This document shows positions 58,017 through 64,000 of a stretch of 64,000 nt of DNA, one piece after another; position 1 is the first letter of the stretch, and every line of letters starts with the position of its first letter. Source of the DNA: a virus; the IMG/VR virus record IMGVR_UViG_3300019776_000194, positions 20,395 through 84,394 of that record; one strand, 5' to 3'. The notes under the pieces are model-generated. The model was not told where the DNA came from. It did not search any database and was given only the letters and a program-made list of their open reading frames with translations. A program made the translations under genes and the position numbers.

Positions 58017-58252
58017 GATATTTCTCCTGTGTTTTGTAGAGCTTCATACTTCAGGTTGTTATATTTATCAAATGCTTCTTGTTGAGATATGGTGATTAAC
58101 ACTTGCTTACCGTTGTACTTCACCGTATATACATCTGAATATGGATTGTACCATAAAACTATACTGTTTGGTAAATCTATTGGCGAGCATCTAATGTTAA
58201 TCTCCTTATCTAAAGATAGAATAAAATCTCTTTCTGTAACAACATCTTTCAC
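58013..58252 (-). CDS. Small hypothetical protein (79 aa), GTG start
   Basis: GTG 58252 lies four to five bases after AAGGAGGATGT. First gene of the leftward operon, 34 bases from the promoter -10. Mixed alpha/beta (DKEINIRCSPIDLPNSIVLWYNPYS). Function unknown. Confidence 0.58.
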   Translation of the reverse strand: MKDVVTERDFILSLDKEINIRCSPIDLPNSIVLWYNPYSDVYTVKYNGKQVLITISQQEAFDKYNNLKYEALQNTGEIS

Positions 58253-58285
58253 ACATCCTCCTTGTATTTGTTAGCGAATGTGAGC

Positions 58286-58314
58286 ATATTAGCTCATCTA
58301 ATTTTGTATGTCAA
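58286..58314 (-). promoter_or_regulatory. Sigma70-type promoter for the 56-58 kb operon
   Basis: Leftward TTGACA (58309-58314), 17 bases, TAATAT (58286-58291). Very close to consensus. Confidence 0.85.
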
Positions 58315-58767
58315 CATTTATGTTATGTTACGTTTCCATTCCCCATAAAGCAAAAGAGCCATAATCCAACTAAGGACTACAGCTCTATATTCTTTATTTA
58401 TCATTTTGTTCTGGTATAACGTACTTGAAGTAAACTAGAAGAAACTGAATGTACTTTATAATAGCACTTTACAGTAGAATACTATCAACCTTGTTCAAAC
58501 TTTTTACTCGCTACTCATAAGCCCCCAAACCCCCATTACACAATTGATGTATAATAGAAGTTTTAGCATTATGGTAGTTTGTAAAGAGAAACAACATAAG
58601 TTGCTATCAACCTCATCCCAAACTATTCCACTCTACTACTCACAAGCCCCGTATGTAAAATTATAGCAAGAAGTGTTCCAAAATACAAGTAGCTCTTATA
58701 TACTCAATAGTTATATAGAACAGAATAATTAGATTTAAGTAATATAAAGTGATTCTCAACAAATCTC
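58315..58767. other. 450-base divergent intergenic region with a direct repeat
   Basis: Lies between the leftward promoter at 58286 and the rightward promoter at 58768. The segment CTATCAACC...ACTACTCA-AAGCCCC occurs at 58482-58525 and, slightly longer, at 58604-58650 (about 120 bases apart). The rest is AT-rich with no ORF over 40 codons. A regulator-binding or origin role is possible. Confidence 0.5.
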
Positions 58768-58796
58768 TTGACAAGCAAATTTAAATACGTAATAAT
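58768..58796 (+). promoter_or_regulatory. Sigma70-type promoter for the 58.9-61.6 kb genes
   Basis: TTGACA (58768-58773), 17 bases, AATAAT (58791-58796), 55 bases before ATG 58851. Confidence 0.8.
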
Positions 58797-58850
58797 GGCT
58801 CCACTGTTCAAGCAATGGCTTGGACGACATTAACCAGACAGGAGAATTAA

Positions 58851-59072
58851 ATGAAAGCCATAGACTTCCTACTTAGCATAAAAGATGCTCTGCCAATGTC
58901 CAACGAAAAGCCTTGCACAAAAGCTTCTAACAGTGAATTAAGACGTTGGATTCAACAAGGCGTAGTGTTATTTAACACAGAACGAGTGGAGATTAACGAA
59001 GAGATAGACTTCCCAATATTTTCGTTAGTTATATTTCCAAATAGCAAGAAAAAACGTTGTACATTAGTTTAA
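58851..59072 (+). CDS. Small hypothetical protein (73 aa)
   Basis: ATG 58851 follows AGGAGAATTAA. Basic (KPCTKASNSELRRWIQQG), a possible small DNA- or RNA-binding protein. No family recognised. Confidence 0.6.
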   Translation: MKAIDFLLSIKDALPMSNEKPCTKASNSELRRWIQQGVVLFNTERVEINEEIDFPIFSLVIFPNSKKKRCTLV

Positions 59073-59087
59073 ATTAAGGAGAACAAA

Positions 59088-59453
59088 ATGAAAGATATGA
59101 GCTACTACACAACAATGACAACCATATACCCTAACAAACATGACTACCAAACAACATATTATTACAAAGCAGGAGTATGTGTTGGAAACTCAAATGATAA
59201 GAGTGTTCCTTCAGACTACTCTATAAAAGAAACTATTGTTGATGAGAAGAATTATAAAGAGCATCTGGCACAATACAATAATGAGAAAGCAAAGCTTCAT
59301 AACGAGTTCAAACTAGATTTATTTGAAGAGCTTGGCATTACAGATCATCCTAAGCGTGAGAAATTGTTTGAGAAAGCTTGGGAGAATTCTCGCAGCGATG
59401 GACTCTATGCTGTACTGAATGAAGCTGAAGAGCTTGTTGATTTGATTAACTGA
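59088..59453 (+). CDS. Hypothetical protein (121 aa)
   Basis: ATG 59088 follows AAGGAGAACAAA. Beta-type N-terminus, then a charged helical C-terminus (KLHNEFKLDLFEELGITDHPKREKLFEKAWENSRSDG) that resembles short phage regions of unknown role. Function unknown. Confidence 0.62.
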   Translation: MKDMSYYTTMTTIYPNKHDYQTTYYYKAGVCVGNSNDKSVPSDYSIKETIVDEKNYKEHLAQYNNEKAKLHNEFKLDLFEELGITDHPKREKLFEKAWENSRSDGLYAVLNEAEELVDLIN

Positions 59454-59463
59454 GGAGAATGTA

Positions 59464-59694
59464 ATGAATACAAACATGCCAGAACTAAAAGCTAATCTAG
59501 GAGAACATATCTCAGACTTCCTAAAACGAGCACTAAAAGAGGTGAGAGAATCTAACTGGAATGGCTTTGTTGCAAAGCATAATGACATTGAAGTTGTTGT
59601 ATATCGAAACAGCAGTTATCTAGATGTTTGTGATAAGTATGATATGCAAGTGAAGATTGTACGTTTAGAACATAAATTGAATAGGGAGAAATAA
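59464..59694 (+). CDS. Small hypothetical protein (76 aa)
   Basis: ATG 59464 follows GAGGAGAATGTA. Helical N-terminus (LKANLGEHISDFLKRALKEVRES). Closely packed, one base between its stop and the next start. Function unknown. Confidence 0.6.
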   Translation: MNTNMPELKANLGEHISDFLKRALKEVRESNWNGFVAKHNDIEVVVYRNSSYLDVCDKYDMQVKIVRLEHKLNREK

Positions 59695-59695
59695 C

Positions 59696-59896
59696 ATGAC
59701 ACGAAAAGATGAATTCCTAGAGAAACTTAAAGCTCTATTACGAGAGTATAATGCTGAGATTTCTATTGAGACAGTTACAAGAGGTTGGTCAGACGATCAC
59801 AACATACAAATTTACGCTGATTCTATTTATAAAGATTATGAGTGCGTTGCAGAGGGATTTGAAATCAATCTAGGTTGTTGGGAGAATGGAAAATGA
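59696..59896 (+). CDS. Small hypothetical protein (66 aa)
   Basis: ATG 59696 follows AGGGAGAAATAAC. Begins TRKDEFLEKLKALLREY, a helix, then beta pattern. Stop overlaps the next ATG. Function unknown. Confidence 0.6.
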   Translation: MTRKDEFLEKLKALLREYNAEISIETVTRGWSDDHNIQIYADSIYKDYECVAEGFEINLGCWENGK

Positions 59897-60099
59897 CACT
59901 ACAAGAATTCCTATCCTTATGCCCTCCAGAAATGAGGTTAGGGCAGCATTTTGTTTGTAGCTATTGGAAAGGTTGTGATGAAGACTCACAGAGGTTATTT
60001 CAATTAGACGGGGATGATGCTGAACGATTCATACTAGAGCTAATGGAAGATTTTCAGTGGACAACATTACCAGAACCTAGACGATATTGGGAGGAATGA
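59893..60099 (+). CDS. Small hypothetical protein (68 aa)
   Basis: ATG 59893 is in the ATGA overlap with the preceding stop; GGGAGAATGGAAA is the ribosome-binding site. Contains CPPEMRLGQHFVCSYWKGCDEDSQRLF. Function unknown. Confidence 0.6.
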   Translation: MTLQEFLSLCPPEMRLGQHFVCSYWKGCDEDSQRLFQLDGDDAERFILELMEDFQWTTLPEPRRYWEE

Positions 60100-60272
60100 T
60101 GACAGAAGAGACAATCTACATAGAAATACCAGACTACATAGTTTCTTGGAGGGATTTAATGGATTTTACAGGTCAGTGTTGGTGTGTTCAAACTAAGCAC
60201 TACTTTGATGGCAGAGAAGAAGTTAGCATTGAGAAGAACACACTGAAAATTAATCTAGAGGACTTTTTATGA
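60099..60272 (+). CDS. Small hypothetical protein (57 aa)
   Basis: ATG 60099 (or 60096) follows GGGAGGA closely. Contains TIYIEIPDYIVSWRDLMDFTGQCWCVQTK. Overlaps both neighbours' boundaries by a few bases. Function unknown. Confidence 0.55.
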   Translation: MTEETIYIEIPDYIVSWRDLMDFTGQCWCVQTKHYFDGREEVSIEKNTLKINLEDFL

Positions 60273-60496
60273 ACGAAGAAGACAAGCTAGACACAGAGCT
60301 AAAAGCTCTATACAATGCATATTGGCAAGGACTACAGATAAGGAACAACTCAGAATACTTAGAGTTTGAAGCTGAAGAAGACATAGCTGTATGGGAAGGC
60401 ATGATGGCTAACAGGGAGAAAATTGCTGAGAAGGCTTTTGCGTTAGAGATTGCTGAGAGTAGGTTGTTTTATTTGGAGAAAGGGAAGAAGCTATGA
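60269..60496 (+). CDS. Small acidic helical protein (75 aa)
   Basis: ATG 60269 overlaps the preceding stop. Helical and acidic throughout (YLEFEAEEDIAVWEGMMANREK). The stop overlaps the oxygenase-like gene (ATGA). Function unknown. Confidence 0.6.
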   Translation: MNEEDKLDTELKALYNAYWQGLQIRNNSEYLEFEAEEDIAVWEGMMANREKIAEKAFALEIAESRLFYLEKGKKL

Positions 60497-61206
60497 ATAA
60501 TATCAAAATGAATCAAGCACTATCCAATAAAGATTTTTCATCTTTTAAGAGTGTCGGGTACAAAGTTACAAATGCCAAAGATAAATTTCCAGAATTCTCT
60601 GGAATCAGAGTTATGATGATGCCATTCTATATCTATAATTTAGATAGTGTTCCTGAGAGTTTAAATAAATACAAACCTCTTATTAAGAAAATGCTAGATA
60701 ACAAGCCAGAGCATGTCAAGAGTTGGGATGAAAATACTGCATATCTCTCAATAGATGAGGGATTTGTGAAAGCGGGAGTTATTCAGCGTAAGTCTGGGCT
60801 ACATGTGGATGGTATGTATAACAATACATTAGCTGGTGCTTGGGGTGGTGGAGGAGGTGACGGTGGTGGATGGGGTAGCTGTACCAATGGGATGCTTCTA
60901 TGTTCAAACACAGATGATTTGTGCGTTATGTACACAGGGCATGTAGAAGGAGTTCCTATCAATGATGGAGATTGTGAGCACTTAAAAGACCAATTAAGTA
61001 ATTTGCAAGCATACTCACTACAAGCAGGTGATGTTGTGTGGGCAGATGGGCTTATGATGCATGAAAGCCTTCCTGCAAAAGAGGATGTTTATCGCCAATT
61101 CATCAGAATTTCCTTGCCAAATAATTCTCCTTGGTTTGAGGGATATACTGAGAATCCTCTAGGAGTGAAGCCCAGTGGTAAGATTTTGAAACAGCGCAGA
61201 ATTTGA
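60493..61206 (+). CDS. Candidate Fe(II)/2-oxoglutarate-dependent oxygenase (237 aa)
   Basis: The residue pattern of the double-stranded beta-helix oxygenases is present: H104-x-D106 in LHVDGMY, a distal histidine H190 in MMHESLP preceded by a GDVVWADG strand, and R201 ten residues on (H-x10-R), the usual 2-oxoglutarate anchor. A glycine-rich loop (GAWGGGGGDGGGWG) at about residues 115-128 is unusual. Fe(II) oxygenases in phages modify nucleic acids or small molecules; this one may do so. Family not confirmed. Confidence 0.58.
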   Translation: MNNIKMNQALSNKDFSSFKSVGYKVTNAKDKFPEFSGIRVMMMPFYIYNLDSVPESLNKYKPLIKKMLDNKPEHVKSWDENTAYLSIDEGFVKAGVIQRKSGLHVDGMYNNTLAGAWGGGGGDGGGWGSCTNGMLLCSNTDDLCVMYTGHVEGVPINDGDCEHLKDQLSNLQAYSLQAGDVVWADGLMMHESLPAKEDVYRQFIRISLPNNSPWFEGYTENPLGVKPSGKILKQRRI

Positions 61207-61222
61207 ATAAGGAGATGAAATT

Positions 61223-61456
61223 ATGAACCATACTGTAAAATTCTCAGATATTGTCAACTTAGTAGCAGACTACAACAGTGCAATGTACGCACCACATAAC
61301 ATGTGTGTTCACTTGGGATGTGACTGCGGGTGTGGAGGCGATAGTTATACACCGGAAAGTTGGGATGATGAGTGTAAAGATGCTGACGAAGCTGTGCAGA
61401 GGGCTATTGATTGGTGTAATCTATATGGTGTTGAATATGATGGGATGGATGTATGA
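61223..61456 (+). CDS. Cysteine-rich small protein (77 aa)
   Basis: ATG 61223 follows AAGGAGATGAAATT. HLGCDCGCGGDSYTPESWDDECKD carries four close cysteines plus a histidine, suggesting a zinc or Fe-S site. Located right behind the oxygenase-like gene; may be its electron partner (inference). Confidence 0.6.
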   Translation: MNHTVKFSDIVNLVADYNSAMYAPHNMCVHLGCDCGCGGDSYTPESWDDECKDADEAVQRAIDWCNLYGVEYDGMDV

Positions 61457-61632
61457 AACCATACATAGAATTTCCTGTTCACTACAAACCTCCTTCACAA
61501 GAAATGTTTGACGAAGCTAAGGCTTATGGAGAAGTGGTTACAACAGAGTCTGAAGGGTGGTCTGTTACAATTAGCTTCTATAAAGGAGTTTTCTATGTTC
61601 TTGATGTGGGAGTGACTGAAAATAATTCTTGA
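61453..61632 (+). CDS. Small hypothetical protein (59 aa)
   Basis: ATG 61453 overlaps the preceding stop (ATGA); stop TGA 61630-61632 lies in the recombinase promoter -35 box. VHYKPPSQEMFDEAKAYGEVV and GWSVTISFYKGVFYVLDVG suggest a small globular fold. Function unknown. Confidence 0.58.
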   Translation: MKPYIEFPVHYKPPSQEMFDEAKAYGEVVTTESEGWSVTISFYKGVFYVLDVGVTENNS

Positions 61633-61657
61633 CAGCTCAAAACATCTCTGCAATAAT
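61629..61657 (+). promoter_or_regulatory. Sigma70-type promoter for the serine recombinase
   Basis: TTGACA (61629-61634), 17 bases, AATAAT (61652-61657), 33 bases before ATG 61690. Confidence 0.8.
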
Positions 61658-61689
61658 GAGCACATATTAACGAATTAGGAGAAATTCAA

Positions 61690-62337
61690 ATGTCAAAACG
61701 TGTACTTTATGCTCGTGTCTCTCGTTCAGATCAATGCCCAGAAAATCAGATTTTTGAGCTTGAGGAATTCATTGGTGGTAAATTTGATGCTTATTATATC
61801 GACCACGGAATTTCAGGAGCTAAGAGCGTGTATGAACGTGCAGGGTTCTCTCGCATGATTCAAGAAGTAGATTCTAACACAACTATTTATAGCACTCGTG
61901 TAGACCGTTGGGGTCGTGGTTCTGGTAATACTATCTCGATTGCTGAAACACTCCTGAAACGTGGAGTAAAGATTAACATCCTCCAAATTGGTAAAGTCTT
62001 ACAAGGAGAAGATGATAAGATTGAGTTTGATATTCATGCTGTGTTAGCAGCTAATGAACTCAAGAGTATTAAGAAGCGTGTAATATCGGGATTGGCACGT
62101 CGAAAAGCTGAAGGGGTTATACTTGGCAAAAGACAAACAAACTCTCCAGACAAAATCAAAGCAATCCTATCAGACTTACAAGCTGGTGTTTCTCGTATGA
62201 ATGTAGCACATCGTCACCAAGTTTCTGAGAAAACTGTCAGCACATACAAGAAGCAATATTCTTGTGCAGAGGCTTTCATGGAGCTTGAAGCTAAGTGGGA
62301 GAAGCTACAACAACAAATCTCTTCTAAAACAATTTAA
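61690..62337 (+). CDS. Serine recombinase, resolvase/invertase type (215 aa)
   Basis: Small serine recombinase: catalytic serine S11 and R9 in YARVSRSDQ; R70, D72, R73 and R76 in TRVDRWGRGS; DHGISGAKSVYERAGFSRM; and the C-terminal helix-turn-helix DNA-binding part (GVSRMNVAHRHQVSEKTVSTYKK). At 215 residues it has the size of resolvases and invertases, not of large serine integrases. It may resolve concatemers or invert DNA. ATG 61690 follows AGGAGAAATTCAA and it has its own promoter. Confidence 0.9.
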   Translation: MSKRVLYARVSRSDQCPENQIFELEEFIGGKFDAYYIDHGISGAKSVYERAGFSRMIQEVDSNTTIYSTRVDRWGRGSGNTISIAETLLKRGVKINILQIGKVLQGEDDKIEFDIHAVLAANELKSIKKRVISGLARRKAEGVILGKRQTNSPDKIKAILSDLQAGVSRMNVAHRHQVSEKTVSTYKKQYSCAEAFMELEAKWEKLQQQISSKTI

Positions 62338-62353
62338 TATGAAAGGAAACATT

Positions 62354-62563
62354 ATGAACATTTACAACCCATTCAAAGAAAAGAACTTGTGCATGGATGA
62401 TATGAAGCACAATATCACAGGTCGTATGCAGGATTTAACACCTTTGGCAGCTCTGCAGCAAGCTAACGCTGAGAAGCTTGAGAAAGCTAAGGAGATACTA
62501 GGTGTTAAGTATATTCTTCACCCTGTTCATTCTGTTACACGTAAGGAGAATACATGTCAATAG
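62354..62563 (+). CDS. Small hypothetical protein (69 aa)
   Basis: Start at ATG 62354 (MNIYNPFKEKNL) after AAAGGAAACATT; a longer upstream frame would run into the recombinase gene. Helical (PLAALQQANAEKLEKAKEIL). Function unknown. Confidence 0.58.
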   Translation: MNIYNPFKEKNLCMDDMKHNITGRMQDLTPLAALQQANAEKLEKAKEILGVKYILHPVHSVTRKENTCQ

Positions 62564-62760
62564 TTCTATATGAGAAATGTCTAGCTGCTCATGATTGGGA
62601 ATTTGACAGAAGTGACGATTTCAGAGTGTATCGCAAAGGACGTGAAGAACTAGTACAACTACAACGTATGCAGAAGCTATATGACGCAGATTACACATTA
62701 TGGAACTATTATGCTCCAGAGGAGTTTAAAAAGAATATTGAGAAAGGGCTTGACACATGA
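62554..62760 (+). CDS. Small hypothetical protein (68 aa)
   Basis: ATG 62554 follows AAGGAGAATAC and overlaps the preceding gene by 10 bases. Contains AHDWEFDRSDDFRVYRKGREEL. Function unknown. Confidence 0.6.
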   Translation: MSIVLYEKCLAAHDWEFDRSDDFRVYRKGREELVQLQRMQKLYDADYTLWNYYAPEEFKKNIEKGLDT

Positions 62761-62879
62761 TTTTAGATGCTCTATTATTCGTTGCATACTTATTGCAATG
62801 TTATGCTGTGACAGCAATTAGTGTTGTATTATTTGTGGCTGTGCAGACAGCTTATACATATTTGAAGGGGAAGATATGA
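62757..62879 (+). CDS. Very small membrane peptide (40 aa)
   Basis: ATG 62757 overlaps the preceding stop, stop TGA 62877-62879 overlaps the next start. One hydrophobic span across most of its length. Function unknown. Confidence 0.5.
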   Translation: MILDALLFVAYLLQCYAVTAISVVLFVAVQTAYTYLKGKI

Positions 62880-63010
62880 GTGACGTAGCCTTAAGAATAA
62901 TACCTGAATTAGCGAATGAGATATTAGAACTTCGTGAACGGGTAAAAGAATTAGAAGCAACTCTTGAAGCAATGAGTAAATTACTTAGCGTTAAGGAGCA
63001 CAAAGAATGA
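62876..63010 (+). CDS. Small coiled-coil protein (44 aa)
   Basis: ATG 62876, stop TGA 63008-63010, each overlapping its neighbour. Heptad-like ANEILELRERVKELEATLEAM; probably dimeric. Function unknown. Confidence 0.5.
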   Translation: MSDVALRIIPELANEILELRERVKELEATLEAMSKLLSVKEHKE

Positions 63011-63510
63011 ACAGTGAATATGAAATGTCTGAAGAGGTTAGGAGCTTAGAGCAACAACTTGATTGTGCTACAGAGTTTTGTAGACAATATCAAATTGAGA
63101 ATAAGCAATTGAAAGAACGTGTTAAAGAATTAGAGAGCCAACCAGCACAAGAGCCAGTGAGTTCTAACGAACGTGTGAAGCAAGAGAGCTGGATTAGCGT
63201 TGAGGAACGATTGCCAGAAGTAAAGCACGAAGATTATGAGTTTGTGCTTGTAGCTGTTGATTCTGCGCACACTGGTAAAACGCATGTCTTTGAGGCCGCA
63301 TATTTAAATCAAGTTGAGGTCATGACAGAGGACGGCAACTACATATCTTTCACTGGATGGCATACAAGAACAGAGCATCCAGATTATGACGGATGGTATG
63401 AGTCGATTGGCAAAAATGGCGATGACCGAGTTGTCACGCATTGGATGGTTAAACCGCTGCCACCAGTGAGTCGTTCTGACGAACAACCAGTTAAAGGGGT
63501 GACGGAATGA
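63007..63510 (+). CDS. DUF551 protein with N-terminal coiled coil (167 aa)
   Basis: C-terminal WISVEERLPE...FVLVAVDSAHTGK...VVTHWMVKPLPP is the DUF551 pattern, common in enterobacterial and gammaproteobacterial phages. The N-terminal 45 residues (SLEQQLDCATEFCRQYQIENKQLKERV) form a coiled coil, as in the short gene just before it. Function of DUF551 is unknown. This supports a gammaproteobacterial host. Confidence 0.8.
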   Translation: MNSEYEMSEEVRSLEQQLDCATEFCRQYQIENKQLKERVKELESQPAQEPVSSNERVKQESWISVEERLPEVKHEDYEFVLVAVDSAHTGKTHVFEAAYLNQVEVMTEDGNYISFTGWHTRTEHPDYDGWYESIGKNGDDRVVTHWMVKPLPPVSRSDEQPVKGVTE

Positions 63511-63770
63511 ACCAAATGAAATATGTCGTACTAAAGCCAAATGACAAAGAATTGATTTTTATATTTCCAAAATCAATCGACCATGACAGATTTGTTGAAA
63601 CGATGGAATCAATGCGCTACGGATCAAGAAGCAATTGGGAAAGGCTGTATCCAAATCCAATATCAGCAGGATTCACGGACGGTAAAACATGCTTTGGTCG
63701 TAGCGAAACATTGAACCTAGATAGCCGAAAAGATGTTGATACGGCCTTGCTTAATGGTGCGCAACCATGA
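63507..63770 (+). CDS. Hypothetical protein (87 aa)
   Basis: ATG 63507 overlaps the DUF551 stop. Mixed alpha/beta with QMKYVVLKPNDKELIFIFPKSIDHD at the N-terminus. Function unknown. Confidence 0.6.
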   Translation: MNQMKYVVLKPNDKELIFIFPKSIDHDRFVETMESMRYGSRSNWERLYPNPISAGFTDGKTCFGRSETLNLDSRKDVDTALLNGAQP

Positions 63771-63798
63771 CAGACAACAGTAAAGAGGGAGGCGACAA

Positions 63799-63912
63799 GT
63801 GAAAGAATTTAAATGTTGGTATTGCAGGCGCGTAATTCACCCGCTAGACGAGTTTCATCATCTTTGGTGCAACAGGTCTTGGGGTGCGTATAAAGAGGTC
63901 AATCATGACTAA
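63799..63912 (+). CDS. Small zinc-finger-like protein (37 aa), GTG start
   Basis: GTG 63799 follows GAGGGAGGCGACAA, after an 11-codon frame (63767-63802). CWYC...HH...WC gives a C-x2-C plus H-x3-C arrangement typical of a zinc ribbon. Function unknown. Confidence 0.5.
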   Translation: MKEFKCWYCRRVIHPLDEFHHLWCNRSWGAYKEVNHD

Positions 63913-64000
63913 CACACGCACACTAAAGAGCCGCAATCAGCGCGAGGGATGGTATGCAGGGAAACACAGGGAAATTAACCCAGATAAAAACTGGTGGGAA
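63905..64000 (+). CDS. Hypothetical protein, truncated by the window edge
   Basis: ATG 63905 overlaps the preceding stop and the frame is open to base 64000 (32 codons visible). Begins TNTRTLKSRNQREGWYAGKH and is basic. Its full extent and role cannot be judged. Confidence 0.5.
   Translation, partial: MTNTRTLKSRNQREGWYAGKHREINPDKNWWE

Noticed and set aside
1-64000. CRISPR array, insertion sequence or integrated prophage boundary
   Set aside because: No regularly spaced repeats, no transposase and no integrase or att pair were seen; the small serine recombinase is not an integrase type.

Overview
The window is 64 kb of an AT-rich (by eye well under 45% GC), long-tailed dsDNA phage genome, of siphovirus type. 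The evidence is a complete HK97/lambda-like head and tail module: portal, S49 protease with scaffold, gpD-like decoration protein, gpE-like capsid, frameshifted tail chaperones, an 1826-residue tape measure and a fibre cluster. A GH24 endolysin, DUF551, and TTGACA/TATAAT promoters with 17-base spacers point to a Gram-negative, probably gammaproteobacterial host (inference). I see no lysogeny repressor, tyrosine integrase or att pair, so a lytic phage is the simplest reading. Both window ends cut through genes.

Layout. 1-6.7 kb (+): a homing-type endonuclease, a class II (B12-dependent) ribonucleotide reductase with its glutaredoxin, then a train of small early-type genes. 6.8-38.5 kb (-): the late block, read leftward from small terminase to lysis: terS, a tRNA and structured RNA, terL split by a group I intron, portal, protease, scaffold, decoration, capsid, connectors, tail, fibres, endolysin, holin. 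Two GIY-YIG endonucleases sit in the head module. 38.7-49.5 kb (+): a PhoH-like ATPase, a ClpP-like protease, a NADAR protein, a polymerase-palm protein, a metallophosphoesterase, a membrane-protein cluster and two more HNH-type endonucleases. 49.5-50.4 kb: noncoding DNA dense in hairpins and palindromes. 50.4-54.9 kb (-): many very small genes. 55.2 kb (+): one isolated gene. 55.4-56.0 kb: repeat-rich noncoding DNA. 56.0-58.25 kb (-): an early operon with a DUF4214-like protein. 58.85-64 kb (+): small genes, a candidate Fe(II)/2-oxoglutarate oxygenase, a serine recombinase and a DUF551 protein.

How it fits together. Early and middle genes are mostly preceded by AAGGAGAA ribosome-binding sites, while late structural genes use AAGGAAA or AAGGAG followed by another base. 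Between terS and terL lies a symmetric three-tier stem-loop whose three loops, on the transcribed strand, all carry UUCUCC, complementary to the early-type site. This suggests an early-to-late translation switch carried in the packaging-gene leader and is the most interesting unexplained signal. The terL intron is directly supported: P, Q, R and S elements, a P1 pairing, and a junction that restores the Walker A motif.
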